Part shown: positions 31,930 to 51,434 of the stretch, piece by piece
Layout of the letters: every line of letters begins with the position of its first letter
Numbering within the stretch: the first letter of the stretch is position 1
Source: Metridium senile
Taxonomy: Eukaryota > Cnidaria > Anthozoa > Actiniaria > Metridiidae
Assembly: GCA_949775045.1 (NCBI GenBank)
Contig: OX459102.1
Coordinates: 5,762,185-5,826,184 of the forward strand
DNA length: 64,000 nucleotides
Reading direction: 5' to 3'
Position numbers and translations under genes: made by a program
The notes under the pieces: generated by a model
Databases searched by the model: none
Seen by the model: the letters and a program-made list of their open reading frames with translations, nothing else
Told to the model about the DNA's origin: nothing

Positions 31930-32700
31930 ATACACACAAATATACGAAATAAACTGATTTATTACGGCAATTCGCTGTTTACTTAAATCAAACACACTCC
32001 AATAATGATAATAAACCATTAACTAATGTATTAGTGTGATAATAAGTTTGACAAATGTAACTTTTCGCCGAATTTATTGCCTAGAAGCGATCAGTTTTGA
32101 AAGCGCTTTAATTAAGAACCCCGCCGGGCCGAAACACAAACACAACAGTACTTCGATTCAAATCACGTAATCAAACACATGTTATTCTGTGTATGATTTA
32201 ACCTAAACACTCCAATAATGATAATAAACCTTTAACTAATGTATTAGTGTTATAATACGTTGGACAAATGTCAGTTTTCGCCGAGTTTATTTGCGACTTA
32301 CGAAAGTTTATGTCGAAAGGAAAAGCGCTTAGCAACGAAACACATACACAACAATATTTGGATTCAAATCACGTAATAAAACACATGTTATTCTGTGTAT
32401 GATTTAACCTAAACACTCCAATAATGATAATAAACCTTTAACTAAAGTATTAGTGTTATAATAAGTTTGACAAATGTAAGTTTTCGCCCAATTTATTGCC
32501 GACAAGCGATCAGTTTTGAAAGCGCTTTAATGAAGAACCCCGCCTGGCCGAAACACAAACACAACAGTACTTCGATTCAAATCACGCAATAAAACACATG
32601 ATATTCTGTGTATGATTTAACCTAAACACTCCAATAATGATAATAAACCTTTAACTAATGTATTAGTGTTATAAAAAGTTTGTCAAATGTAAGTTTTCGT
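31930..32700 (+). repeat. ~211-bp satellite, 4 units
   Basis: CACTCCAATAATGATAATAA starts units at 31994, 32208, 32414 and 32627. Each contains TTAACTAATGTATTAGTGT, GACAAATGTAAGTTTTCGCC and ACATGTTATTCTGTGTATGA. It begins about 250 bp after the stop of gene 1; AATAAA at 31948 may be that gene's polyadenylation signal. Confidence 0.93.
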
Positions 32701-32919
32701 GTTGATCTTCTGTGATCTTCCTTTGTCTTTTGAATGTATTCCAAAAGTACAAATGTTCTATTTGTATGGCAATGTTTTTGAAATTAGATGTATACATTAA
32801 AATTATTTTGCACATCAAAGACAATCCCGAGATTACGCAGTTATGCGTCTTGTTCTACATAAAATATGACATAGGTAGAACTCAAAACTGAAATAAAAGG
32901 AAAGACCCAACCATTACCC

Positions 32920-34000
32920 TGCCCCAAGGTACATCAGCCTTCAAGTGCAAGTGACACTCGACCCATGCATCTCATTGACGCCCATCCTATCTAAAGGCTT
33001 AGAGGACTTTGTAATATCATGGATGTTAGATTATATTCAACATTAATTTGACATAAAATCTTGATCTGGTTCAAAATTGGCTATCTTCGTTAGCCGACCC
33101 CGGAAAATAGCTACGAACATGCTTCCTTGATTTCAGTAAAGCATTTATTCGAATTAATCATACTCTTGTTATCTAAAAACTCATAGCAATGGGAGCACGC
33201 CCTGTAATTATACCATGGATATGCAGATTCCTAACCAATCGTCGACAATGTGTGGGGTCGTGCTGTGTCCATTTGGCTCAACGTAAATGCCGGAGTACCA
33301 CAAGGCACCAAATCTGGACCTATCTTGTGTAATGGTCAATGATCTCAAGCCACAACCTCCCAATCTTTACAGGAAGTACGTGGACGACATAACAATTTAT
33401 GAAGTAACGTCTATTAAACAAGATACCAACATCCAAATAACGCTCAGCCAGATAAACTCCTACCAACGTCTACCAACGACATGAAGCGTAACCCTAAAAA
33501 ATGTAAGGAACTTGTCATCTGCTTCTCTTGTCAGCAAATATGTCCCCCTGCACTTACTGTTGACCAATTTGAGCTTGAGAGAGGGAAGTCTTAGGGATTA
33601 CACTTCAAAGCAATCAAAAATGGAACATTCAAGTGAAAAACATGTCCTGCAAGGGTTCCACACGCCTAAACTTACTTCGCGTTCTTAAACGTCGTGGTGT
33701 TCCTGCTCCTCATCTCTTGACCATATATATCTCCCTCATCCGATCTGTGCTCGAGTACTGTTGTCCGGTTTGGAACACGTCACTACCAATCCTTTTGTTA
33801 GACAAACTCGAGGAGATACAGAAAACGTGCCTTCAAGATCATCTTTCCAGGAACAATTTACCACACAAGGCGTGATGAAATCTGCCTCAAGACCTTCAGT
33901 AAGCTCTGCCTACTCAGCTAACGGCTGTACAATCTCGTTCCTCCGACAAGGCTTAGTGCGCACGGAAATGTTCACTACGAAATGCCAATCATCGAACTGA
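32920..34000 (+). mobile_element. Degenerate non-LTR retrotransposon (CR1/jockey-type RT)
   Basis: Frameshifted reverse-transcriptase pieces in order: DFSKAF near 33130, FLTNRRQCV near 33230, NAGVPQGT near 33290, the catalytic box RKYVDDITIYEV at about 33370-33410, and the thumb/C-terminal block STRLNLLRVLKRRGVPAPHL..LIRSVLEYCCPVWNTSLP at 33657-33790. Several frame changes and stops. The 5' endonuclease part is missing. Confidence 0.88.
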
Positions 34001-35145
34001 CTTTAAATGCAAAACAGAACGTTTGAAATCTAGATTTTTTTCCATACCAGCCATATGTAAAGGAATGGTCAATATTTAGCGTGCGTATATCCAGATCTGG
34101 AAGCACGATGGTAGCATATAGCATTTCGTTTAAAACATAGGCCCTTGTTTTCAGTAAAATAAACTAAGTTTACTAAAAATTTGTTTATTGTACGATCAAA
34201 TGTCAAAAACGCTTTTTTGTGAGCGCGCACATTTACAATGACACGTGAGTCAAATTGTCTTCATTTTCGCTCGAAGCTGACAACACTACAAGCTCTACAA
34301 GTACTCTCTCCAAAATACTTTACAATGACTCCTCAACCAGACAAAAACGGTTAAAAACGAAGGAGCTGTCAGGAAAAAAATTTGACAGTGGAGATAAGTG
34401 GTCAAAAATAATAACAACAGTGATACTTTTGTTGTACTATACGTATCAGCGATCATTTTCGTCGTGCATTACAAGCTGAACATTTGAATGGTACAATTGC
34501 TGAAGATCGAACTAAACTGCATTCTCGGATCCTGTCTTGCCTCCACAACTAGACTGTTGTGATGCACAGCTGTTATTAGATGGACTGCCGAAGCCGGCTG
34601 AACTGGGAAAAACCGGTGTAGATTTTCATCAAGTTGGCCAATCGTCATCCGCTCAAGAGCTGTATGAATTTGCTTCTCCTTGCACCAAGCTAAAAGAATT
34701 AAGGCACGAAAAAATTATTAGAAGTTTGTTCAGTTTTAAATTCTGTCCAGTTGCAATGCGATCCGTAAAACTGTCTACGCAAAAGTTATTTTGAAAACAA
34801 CAAAAAGTCGTGAGGTCAAAACTTACAAACTTTATTAAAATAATTGTGGGCGTCAAACTATCAAATGCACTTTAGTTTATGAAATAATTTAATTATTATG
34901 AATTAAATTCTGAACACAAGAAATTGGTCTAGATATCAGTTTTATCATTTTATCTGTTCATGAGTAAAAGTTTACAACGCGACCCACAGAAACCATTTAA
35001 TAACAACTTTAATTTAGCTTATGTTTTGAAATTTTTGCAAGTAATGCTTTGGCATGGAGAATAAAAAAGGGTGTATTTGTTGAAAAAAAGCTTGAAAACC
35101 TTCACATTTTATTCAATAACGATCAAACATGGATTTGGCATACCT

Positions 35146-35337
35146 TTAAACGTTGAAACATATCAATTTGTCGTCTTTTTTTGTCTTGGCTGACTGCTTG
35201 TCTGCATTGATGTTTTGCAACTCGCTTTCGCTCAAAACCTTTTGTTTTTCGTCTTTTTCCTCCACTGGCTCAACATTTTCTTCAAATATGTCGAAAGCAA
35301 AACAAGGAAAGTCATTGCTATTGTCCAAAGTGGCCAT
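35146..35337 (-). CDS. Unrecognised 63-aa frame, acidic N-terminus and Lys-rich end
   Basis: Starts MATLDNSNDFPCFAFDIFEE, then acidic residues and a segment LSESELQNINADKQSAKTKK. It has the feel of the N-terminal exon of Crypton/ZMYM-like recombinase relatives, but the match is weak. On the minus strand, GCGCGCTCTGATTGGCT lies about 50 bases upstream, a phrase shared with element ends at 16.7 and 41.25 kb, so it may belong to a transposon relic. Could be chance. Confidence 0.25.
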   Translation of the reverse strand: MATLDNSNDFPCFAFDIFEENVEPVEEKDEKQKVLSESELQNINADKQSAKTKKDDKLICFNV

Positions 35338-36068
35338 TTCTATATGTTTTTGTCGTAAAAAGACTATATCTGTTTCTTGTCAATAAAAAATAAGCCAATC
35401 AGAGCGCGCGATTCCACTTGCATATGTTATAATAGTTATTTATCCAAGAATACATCAATTTTATCAATGTTCTTTATTTTATATAATTATTCTACAACAG
35501 TATCAATTGTATTTTGTTGTATATAATAGTTTGTAAGTATGTTTTTGTCTTTACAAAATCGCAATTCACTGTATTATTCAAAAATGTGCGCTGTCTGAAA
35601 GCAACGCACCTGCAACACTCCTTATACATTGCTCATGACGTCATATTAATCAACCTATAAGAGCCAGCCTACGATTTGTAACTTACAGCCATTCTAGAGA
35701 AGAATCTAGAAAAATCCATATTAGTCAGGCTAATCAACAGACATTGTTGAGCGTCAGTGTATTTTAATTATCTAATTTGAATCTGACAAACATGCAGAAA
35801 AAATGGAAAAGATTGTAAGAAACGGTCCATATGAAACTCGTTCCATACATTGACATGACATTTTATATTGGTGACAATAACACCTGTGCAGTACCTGTAT
35901 GCACGCTCTCTAATGAACGGAAATAAGATGGCGGATCGTGTAAAACGTGTTTCTAGTCCACCAAGACGTTTCATTGAGGAATATAGTGCTTCAAAAGAAC
36001 CACGAATGAAACGAAAGTAAAAAAAGGCAAAAGACCAAAGTTAAGATGTTGAGATTGTGGAAGTTTGA

Positions 36069-36213
36069 CAATAGGTGGACGTACAGTGACGTATTTTGTT
36101 ATGGTTTTTGCCAAACTACCATTGCTATTAGAAAATAGAAAATTGATTAAAATCTATTGTTAAAATGGATGGCAAATTAGCACCACAACACCAATTCATA
36201 TTGTTACTATAGA
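36069..36213 (-). mobile_element. MITE, second copy of the 2.75-kb family
   Basis: CAATAGGTGGACGTACAGT..GGCAAATTAGCACCACAACA..CTATAG is the reverse complement of the element at 2750-2898 with moderate divergence. Confidence 0.65.
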
Positions 36214-36229
36214 CGATCAAAAGTAGAAA

Positions 36230-36725
36230 GCGTTGCAATCTCAACCTGCTAAAAAAAAAGAAAAAATCAAAGTCTCTTGTTACTTCTCACCTACAATACC
36301 ATATATGGTAATGGCATTGCTTTCAAGATTGCATACGGTATTTTTGCTACGGAACAGATGCTGTAGTTAAAAAGTCGCAGCCATTTGACGCGCCAAAAAC
36401 CTCACAAATGACGACTTGTAATATATCAAAACAAAGATAATTTATTCAAGATTACAAATTGTGCTAGGCCCAGTTATTCGCTCCAATGTGGTCGAGAATC
36501 TAGTAACGGCTTAAAAAATCGGCTCTCAACCATACTCGGAAAACACAGATTTGACGTATCCATATCAATTCAAAGATATGCATATTGTTCTGTTGCAATC
36601 TCAACCTGTTAAAAAGAGAAAAAAATCTCGCGCGCTAATCAAAGTATTTTGTTACTTCTCACCTACAATACCACATATGGTAATGGCATTGTTTTCAAGA
36701 TTGCATACGGTATTTCTGATACGGC
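36230..36725 (+). repeat. Direct repeat, two ~115-bp copies 355 bp apart
   Basis: GTTGCAATCTCAACCTG, TTACTTCTCACCTACAATAC, CATATGGTAATGGCATTG and TCAAGATTGCATACGGTATT occur at 36231-36350 and 36592-36722. The intervening 240 bp is not recognised. Confidence 0.85.
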
Positions 36726-37025
36726 GAGAAAACGCTTCAAACCCTTTCATATTACTAAAAGCAAGCGTTTACATAATGCTCTTATTAGATCAATTGGTAA
36801 ATGAAAGGCAAGTTTACAATAATTCACGAAAGCGGAAAAGAGTCTAAATTGTTTTTTGTGTAACTTAAATAGGTTTAACAAGTTTTGTCGTTAACAAACT
36901 CCTTTAAAATTAACATAATGTTTTGATTTGGCATGGGGCAGTTTTAGAAACCATGAGAGCATGAATTATTTAGCGGGACTCTACTTAGCTAGTACATTCA
37001 CAGTCGTTCGTAACTCGTTGCAGAG

Positions 37026-43763
<6,738 letters not shown>

Positions 43764-43964
43764 AAGTGCATTTCTAAAACTGCCAATAACAGCATACAAT
43801 CTTTACAGAAAGTAATTGACACTACACTTTGATATTTGTTTATATAATAGTGACTTTCACCAGATATTTAATGAACAGTTTAAGAATGTACAAATATCTC
43901 AGTAAGAATTTTGGGCTTATCGTTCTAAGCCGGTTTTGTTTGAGGGATCAGTTCAGATTGTAAA

Positions 43965-44174
<210 letters not shown>

Positions 44175-44450
44175 CACTTTTTAACGTCTCAATCTTCTAG
44201 CTGGACGCAGTGCGCCCTACTAATCGTGGAGACTCACTCACACTTACTACCTTTACGTTTTTAATGTTTTGCATGCACAACTCGGCTCACATGTTCATTT
44301 TTGCTGGAGGAGGAAAACCAGATCACCCGGAGAAAAACCCTCGTGGCATAGGAGAGAAGAACACATCGAACAAACCCAACTCACATATAATCCATGCCCG
44401 AGCCGGGACTCAATCACCGCTAGGCCACCCCTGCCACCCGTAAAAAATTG
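44175..44450 (-). mobile_element. SINE-like element, most complete copy
   Basis: On the minus strand: GGGGTGGCCTAGCGGTGATT (A-box-like), GAGTCCCGGCTCGGGCATGG, then GGGTTTTTCTCCGGGTGATC and TGAACATGTGAGCCGAGTTG, ending GAGACGTTAAAAAGTGATTATT plus the AAT tail. About 275 bp. The other copies are 3' fragments of this one. Confidence 0.8.
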
Positions 44451-44734
44451 TAGTCTAATCAACCAAACAACAAACGTTAAACATTCTTTATTAATCTATT
44501 AATTCTTTAAATAATTAATCAATTTATTTGTTAATTACATTGAGTGCCACTGGAACATCTGGCTTTTTTACTGCCATGTAAAACCTTTGTTAAATAAAGT
44601 TGATTGATTGAATGATTGAATGATTTATACAGAAAAAGAAAAGAAACGACAAAAGGCCGGGCTCCCTGTGCCTGTTTTGTAACGCTGCACGCTACTAATC
44701 AGTTCAGGAGAATGGGTTCCTGATCAGTTAAGAG

Positions 44735-45036
44735 ACGAGAAGGGATGAAACCAAAATCCAAAATCCAAAATCCTTGTTTTAACGGTTTTTGAATTTCATA
44801 TAGGAACAAAATCACCACTTAAAGGTGGTCTGATAAATAAACTGCGGGCCAGGAAGTTCACACCCTTCACACCCTTCGTACAACCGGCCCCAGGATTTGA
44901 TATATTTAAGAATTCCGTTGATTTTAAGTCATTGACGCTAACTATAGAAGAAAACTATGCTGTCATTATAATGGCCGATCCGAGCAACTGGAGGTGATCA
45001 CTATACGATAAACTAGCTTTGTTTCATCCCTTCTCA
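44735..45036. mobile_element. Short TIR element (GAGAAGGGATGAAAC)
   Basis: GAGACGAGAAGGGATGAAAC at 44731 is mirrored by GTTTCATCCCTTCTC at 45021. About 300 bp, no coding capacity. Confidence 0.7.
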
Positions 45037-45594
45037 TGCAATCTTTACTATTTACTAGAGATTGTGTTACTGACGGTGTTTGATTTGGTACAGATCCAAT
45101 TACAGTAAACGCGACCCGTTAACCGATTCCAAGTTAAAAAAGTATCAAAACAATCGAAGAAAGTTAATGCTGCGAAATCTTGATTTTAAAAGTAGTACTA
45201 CCTCATGTCAAAAAATAACAAAATCGATCGACCTAAATTCATCTCATCTCATAAGTAACAATGCGCGTAAGAAGTAGGCAACATTGTTCTGCAGCAATAG
45301 CAACCTCTCCATATAAGAATGTCTTAGTTTTCAGTGATATGTCATTTGAACCCTGATTTAAACAAATTGCGAAAATCGGTGATAAGGCGTGATATTGATT
45401 AAGAAATTCAACGACTCCACCTTAAACTTTGTGGCGTAAAAATCGGAAAGGAAACTTACCTGCAGCAACGTGCATTAACAAACACGTGCAAAAAAATAAA
45501 AATAAAAAGAGGAAGTGAGAGAATGTGATCTAATAAAATGGGCGCCATGAGTCATTATCTGGCTTGTCTAAAAGCACGTTTATTGATTAATAAA

Positions 45595-45604
45595 GGGGGG
45601 GTAC

Positions 45605-45635
<31 letters not shown>

Positions 45636-45670
45636 GTAAGGGAGTGGGTAAGGGAGTGGGTAAGGGGTGG
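45595..45670 (+). repeat. G-rich tract: (GT)n, poly(G), GGGTAAGGGAGT repeats
   Basis: GTGTGTGTGTGTG followed by about 20 Gs and GGGTAAGGGAGTGGGTAAGG. Four or more G runs fit a G-quadruplex on the plus strand. Confidence 0.9.
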
Positions 45671-46284
45671 ACTTCCTTCCTAACTGAAGAATTAACATAG
45701 CTTTTGATGAAAATTGATTTCCAATGCAGCTGTTCTAAAGTAACATAATAGCGTTAAAGTCCGGCGCTTATTCGAGTTAATACGGTATTTTTTGGGTGTA
45801 CTGTACCGGCTGCCCTTGGCTTTTAATTTGTAGTCGTCAGAGTAACGGAAGTAGGTCCCTGTAAACGGTAGCTTGCTTTGACCAAACACTCGAGGTTTCT
45901 TTGGGCAGCTGTTTGTGGTCAAATGTTCAGGTGCATCTACACGAGCTCATTTTGTTTGAAAATTCGGTAAACCATAAAAAGCGGTTTGGGAATTCTAAAA
46001 GTCGGTACAAATATCTTAACTTTTAATTTGTTAACAGAACTTCAATCACTTCTATATTATCACATCAATATCAAATTGGCTGATTAGTCGTGTAAATTGT
46101 TTTATAAAATGAAATAGTCCTTCCATGTTTCTGTTTTTTTTCTTCACTCAGACAGCTAGATCTTTTGGTGTTGTATTCACTTTTTAGTACTAGACCTAGG
46201 GCATAGTGGAATGATTATATCGTATCCACCTAGGCTAACGAACTTTTATAGTTATTGTGGATAGCTTGTATTAATACTAGGTAT

Positions 46285-46727
46285 AATATTAATTATTAGA
46301 TCTGTTCTCATTAACCCGTGCAACAAAATGTATTATTATTATTATTTAGGTGTGATAGTCAGATCAATATATATAATCGCAAATGGCAACATGATATTCT
46401 TGCAATAGAATTGAGTAATAAACTTTATGATTTATAATTATAATTTATAATTTAATTTTATTAATTTATCAATTTATATTGCGCAAATTCAATCGTGAAA
46501 GATTTTCAAATGCGCACTTTTCTCAGTTATCAGTTAATTTTTTCATTTCTTTTAAAAACAAAGAAACATTAATTTTCAAATTTATTAATTAAAAAAACAA
46601 AGAAATATCAGCTAACAGTTATCCTAAAAAGACACGGAAGTCTCAGTTAAAAGTTAATTTTTTAGCCGTTTCTCAGTTAACAGTTAACCCCATTCAAACC
46701 CTGAGTAAAGAGTGTTTCACGGGTTCT
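46285..46727. mobile_element. Diverged copy of the AACCCGTGAAACAC element family
   Basis: Left TTAGATCTGTTCTCATTAACCC and right GAGTGTTTCACGGGTTCTTA are imperfect inverted repeats of the family seen at 49.27 and 50.2 kb. The interior has AGTTAACAGTTA-type repeats. Confidence 0.5.
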
Positions 46728-47138
46728 TATTGTAGAAATAATATATAATCGTGTGTACTTATAAATAAACACATTTCTATGTCTGTCTTCTATAGTTAAT
46801 AATTGTAAATCAATTTGTTTAACCATACTTTTTCTAAGAGCAAAAAACTGTACTTGAAACATTATTCATGCATCAAAACGAACAGTACAACTTGAAGCTC
46901 AAGCATGGTTAATGATATTTACATACCTGTCCCTGTTCATATGTCTAACGTTTCAGCTAGCTTTGTTCAATTCTATGTCAGCAGCACGCGTGACGAGCTG
47001 AAGCCACAATGTATAGTACTTGAACACTGTCGATCTAACAACGTGCAACAAAACAAAGGATAGCAACATTGTTGCCGTTACACCCTGATATATATGTCAC
47101 ACCACATTGACTCATATACATATACATATACAATCATA

Positions 47139-47434
47139 TACACCTATTTCAAAAATCGTTGTCGCAGCCGAAGCTACAGTCCACACTCTAAAACCTGAAA
47201 AGGTTGTCGCTAATATGAACTGAATGTGTGATTTATTACGCGCTTTTTAAATAAATATTTGTTTCATCATCTATCACTGCAAAACCTGTTATGTTCATAA
47301 TGACCACAAACACGTACAACCAAAGTATGCTATGAATAAATCGATAACAAGAGAAGAAATACCGACATGATTTGCAGGCTTCATAGTGTGCACTGTAGCT
47401 TTGATTGTGACAATGATTATTGAAATAGGTGTAT
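47139..47434. mobile_element. MITE with TIR TACACCTATTTCAAAAATCG
   Basis: TACACCTATTTCAAAAATCG and TTGAAATAGGTGTATA bound about 296 bp, with GTTGTCGCAGCCGAAGCTAC repeated inverted near the right end. A full second copy in opposite internal orientation lies at 62048-62348, and a fragment at 2919-3012. TA flanks suggest a Tc1/mariner-type origin. Confidence 0.92.
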
Positions 47435-48311
47435 ATTAAGGTTGTACCATTTCATATAGGATGTTGAGTTGGGCAATTTTTCAGTGAAGTATTTTACTTT
47501 TTATTTTTTTTTTCGTCGATGCTGTGCAGGATTTGTTTTCAGCCTTGCACGATATTGTTTTCAGGTGTGCAAGTTATTGTTGTGTACGATATTTTTTATC
47601 AGAGTTAAAGCTTTTTTAATGTTCCGTCCCTTAACGCAAGAAGTTCGGCTGATCGTAAACAAAACAAATTAACATTGTCAAGATTTACTTAATTTCGATA
47701 TTATCGATGGCCTGGTGAATTATTCCTAATCAATTAAACACATAAGACACACAATTATGTAGCCATTATCAAGAATTTTTCACCGTTAATTAATTCAGCT
47801 AGATAAATCAACAAATTCGGAAATAAAAACATTCGGTGCGAAGCGAAGTCTTTCTACTTGCAGTTGAATGTTTTCATTGTCAATTAGTTTCCTTGTAGAT
47901 ATTGTTTCTTAGTAAAAATATGAACTACAAGTCCGCATGTTTTTAAATTTGATCAGCAGAGCCTTAGTTCAGTTGCAGTTAAGAAAATATTCCTGAAATA
48001 TTTCCGCGGTTGCCCACGGTTTCAGTAAGTATTTTCAAGTACTTACATTGCTAATCAGAAAAATACTGATCTAGCGAAGCCTGACTCATTCAGAAAACAT
48101 TTAGCGGAACAAGTGTGCTGATCAAGTTATGCTCTCTTGATCAAATTATAATGCTTTTTTGGAGGGGAGGGGTGTGAGGGGTTACAATTTTGTCCAAAAC
48201 ACTTTTAAAATTCTAACGGATATTTTACAAAATATATATGAATAATTTTCAGCCTTCATAGCTAGCCATAAGTTCACATAAAGGAGGACAAATCCTTGTC
48301 ACATTTATTAG

Positions 48312-48490
48312 TAAACAAGTATAGGCTGCGTCGGTGTTTGATATAAACGATAGGTAACTGATAATGGAGTTTGTAACACCGTAAAAAATGTGTTTTATAG
48401 GCTCCGACGAAGCTCTAAAGCTCGAAACGTCAGTAAAGTTAAGTCAACATTTTTTACGGTGTTACAAATTTCATTATATTACCTAATGTG
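48312..48490. mobile_element. Repeat of the AACACCGTAAAAAATGT family
   Basis: GTAACACCGTAAAAAATGTG (48373) and CATTTTTTACGGTGTTACAA (48449) flank CTCGAAACGTCAGTAAAG. Outer parts match 8.3 kb (ATAAACGATAGGTAA). Confidence 0.8.
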
Positions 48491-49268
48491 AATCCAGTAA
48501 ACTCACATCAATTTCAATTTTATTTACACTGTAACTGATTTACGTTAGTAAAAGTATATACGTACATTCAGTTACATAGATAATAAGGAAACAGTTCACA
48601 TGTATATATATAATCTGTGAACGGCAACCACAGAAGCATAGTTCAATTTGTTTTTGATGTATTTGTCATAGCTCGAATATTTTGACACGATGATGCTAGA
48701 TTTGACCCCGAACGATCTTTCAAGGGTTTCAAAAAGAACTTCAGTAAGCTAGCTACTTGAAAACAATTCACACGAGACAAATTATCAACAAGCTCAAGTA
48801 TTTGATTTACACTGACAAATATAGCTTTTACAAGTGTAGCTAATTCAATTCGCGCGATCAGCGTTGAAAAATTAAAAATATATTTGTATGGTTTAAAAAA
48901 ATCGCTATTATAAAATGCACGTACAATAAACTTAATTTCTGTTAATTTCGTATTGATATTTGACGCCCCATCAGTTGTCGCATTTTGAATTCATTTAAAC
49001 GTTTAGCTATGATAGCAGTATCAGAGAAAGAAAATGCGACTCAGTTTTTATGATTAAAAATGAGTTAGTTTTAAAAATGCTATCATACTTCTCAAATAAT
49101 ATAAATTAATGCACAACCACTTCGCCTACAAGCATAATTGTCATCTAAATGCTTCAATTGTAGAATGTTTATACCTGTACTGTTTAGTAAATGCGATAAT
49201 AAGTTTACCGTGGTTTTAAATAAAACTGTTAAACATCTAGAAACAAAAACATACATATTTTTTGATTT

Positions 49269-49454
49269 TAGAGTGGTTTTCATTAACCCGTAAAACACAC
49301 TTTAGCGTAATATGCTTTATTACACTTTATTACACTTTAACTTTAACTTTATGTTTTATATAATCATTTGTTCAATAGCACTATTACACATTAATACACT
49401 TTATTACTCTTTCCCTATTACACTTTGTTTCACAGGCTAATGAAAACCACTCTA
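49269..49454. mobile_element. MITE with TIR TAGAGTGGTTTTCATTAACCCG
   Basis: About 186 bp with inverted ends AGAGTGGTTTTCATTAACCC and GCTAATGAAAACCACTCT and an interior of TTACACTTTATTACACTTTA. Nearly identical to the copy at 50198-50381. Confidence 0.95.
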
Positions 49455-50155
49455 TCATTCAAAAACCAGTTTTTACAAAAACAACAGTCTTTTAAAATAA
49501 GAGTAACATCATTTTATGATAATATAGACTAGAATAGAATCTTTATTTGCTCTTTGTATAGACCAATTACATTATACATTTGCATGTTTTCTTTCTGTAT
49601 TCGTTTGTATCAAATCGGGGAGTGCTACTATTGTATATGTGTAAGTAATATAGAAATTGAGCATGGAGCTAGGCTAAATAAACTGGGAAGTACGTTATCG
49701 AGTTAGCCTCCATTTAGGTTTTTGTTTAATACATAATTTATAGCCGGTAATTTTCTAAAATAACAGAGAAGTGACACAACATTGAACATCATGCAGGCTG
49801 ACACGGTTGAAATTATCATCTTTCAATCAAGTTACCACACAAAGGTTTGAAGGAATCAGGGATCGGACATTCCAAAGTTTCAGCTCTATTCGACTGTTGG
49901 TGAATAGATTTGAATTGTAATAACAATGCTACGGAAATGATGAACAATTAAAAATAACTGTTAGACTGATTTAATTCAAACTTGTAACGGGAATCCGATT
50001 AAAAATCTTCATTCAAAAGAACAAAAATAAGTAATAAATAAATTTAAAACTAAAAATAATTTTAATAAATAAATATTAAAATGACAAATAAATTTTAAAA
50101 AGTACTGACCGAAAAGGTTTTGAAAATAACAATCTGATAATAACAATGACAAAAA

Positions 50156-50465
50156 TAGAGCTGTTCTTATTAACCCGTGAAACAAATATTAGCATGATAG
50201 AGTGGTTTTCATTAACCCGTGAAACACACTTTATCGTAATATGCTTTATTACACTTTATTACACTTTAACTTTAACTTTGTGTTTTATAATCATTTGTTC
50301 AATAGAACTATTACACATTAATAAACTTTATTACTCTTTCCCTATTACACTTTGTTTCACGGGTTAATGAAAACCACTCTATATAGTCAAATAGCAACAA
50401 AAGAACATGTGTATCAAATAGTAATACACTAAAGTGTGTTTCACGGGTTATTGAGAACCGATCTA
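50156..50465. mobile_element. Nested MITEs: older copy interrupted by a younger copy
   Basis: The outer element has TIRs TAGAGCTGTTCTTATTAACC and GGGTTATTGAGAACCGATCTA. Inside it, 50198-50381 is a complete element with TIRs TAGAGTGGTTTTCATTAACC and TTAATGAAAACCACTCTA, close to the 49.27-kb copy. Related subfamilies, the outer one being more diverged. Confidence 0.9.
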
Positions 50466-51336
50466 ATGTTAACAATTTATTAATTTGAAAAGCATTCTTC
50501 GAGATTTAATAATTGATTAACCATTGGTAGTTCTGAAGTTAACTTTAAAAGTTTATGTATTTGTAAGACATGCTTTTAAAAACACATTATGAAGCAGAAA
50601 AGGGAAACCCCTTAATCGACAGCTAAGATCAAATTACAAAATATACAAGCGTACATCACTCGCTAAATGACTAGTACAAAATCAACTTCTTTGCATTCGT
50701 AGCATTCGTTACAAATAACGTACACAATGTTTTGTCTAATTTTAAAACATTCTTGAGTCGTTACTACGCTGTATTTGGTAGTTTTGGAATGATTGTGATG
50801 ACGATCTCTGGCGAAAGTCTATCAATCCCAACAATGTTCAGCGTCGCGTGGCTTGATATTGCTTCCGAGTCACAACAAACCATGTAATGTCAGCTGTAGC
50901 CATGTGCTGTAAAACGGAGTTAAACCGCAATTAACTGCAAGCACGTTTTTACAAATCAACCAGAAATCTATCAGTTAGTTGCCTCAAAATGTTTCAAAAT
51001 GCAAGCAAACGAGCATCCATGTCATGGACAAAAGACGCGAACTTTAAAAAGCGACGCTGACTTTTCCCTAATAAGATTAGGGTATCGTATAACAGGGACG
51101 CTCAAGGGGGTGAGAATCGAACTAAAAGATAGCCCTTTCTGTATTTTAAAGGCGGTTTTCTTGCTTATCGATTCAGTTTTGAACTGAAGCTGACGGTGCG
51201 TGAACCAACGGCCATGTAATGCTTCTGTAAACAGGAGGCACTTTAGCGGTTTTGCTCGTTATAATAAAGTATATGTGATTGGTTGTTTTTGAAGTTAGCA
51301 TGCTCATTCCCCTCCTCCCACGCAGTTCTGATACAC

Positions 51337-51343
51337 TATAAAA
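51337..51343 (+). promoter_or_regulatory. TATA box of the double-ShK gene
   Basis: TATAAAA, followed about 30 bases later by an initiator-like TTCAGTTAC (51367) and the start codon at 51435. Spacing is that of a classical TATA-Inr core promoter. Confidence 0.75.
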
Positions 51344-51434
51344 ACTACAGTATTGACCTAACAGCTTCAGTTACTGTTCGACAACCCAAGACACACCAGT
51401 GAACTACAAACGAATCAATACGACATTCAAGAAA

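Noticed and set aside
33287..34000. Separate small genes at 33.3-34.0 kb
   Set aside because: These frames are fragments of one frameshifted non-LTR reverse transcriptase (YVDD box and thumb region), not independent genes.
36551..36847. 98-aa plus frame containing SRLHTVFLIRRE
   Set aside because: Covers the second copy of a direct repeat; the first copy is not open in the same frame. No homology recognised.
45080..45277. 65-aa basic plus frame
   Set aside because: Composition is ordinary for AT-rich non-coding DNA; no homology, splice or promoter context.
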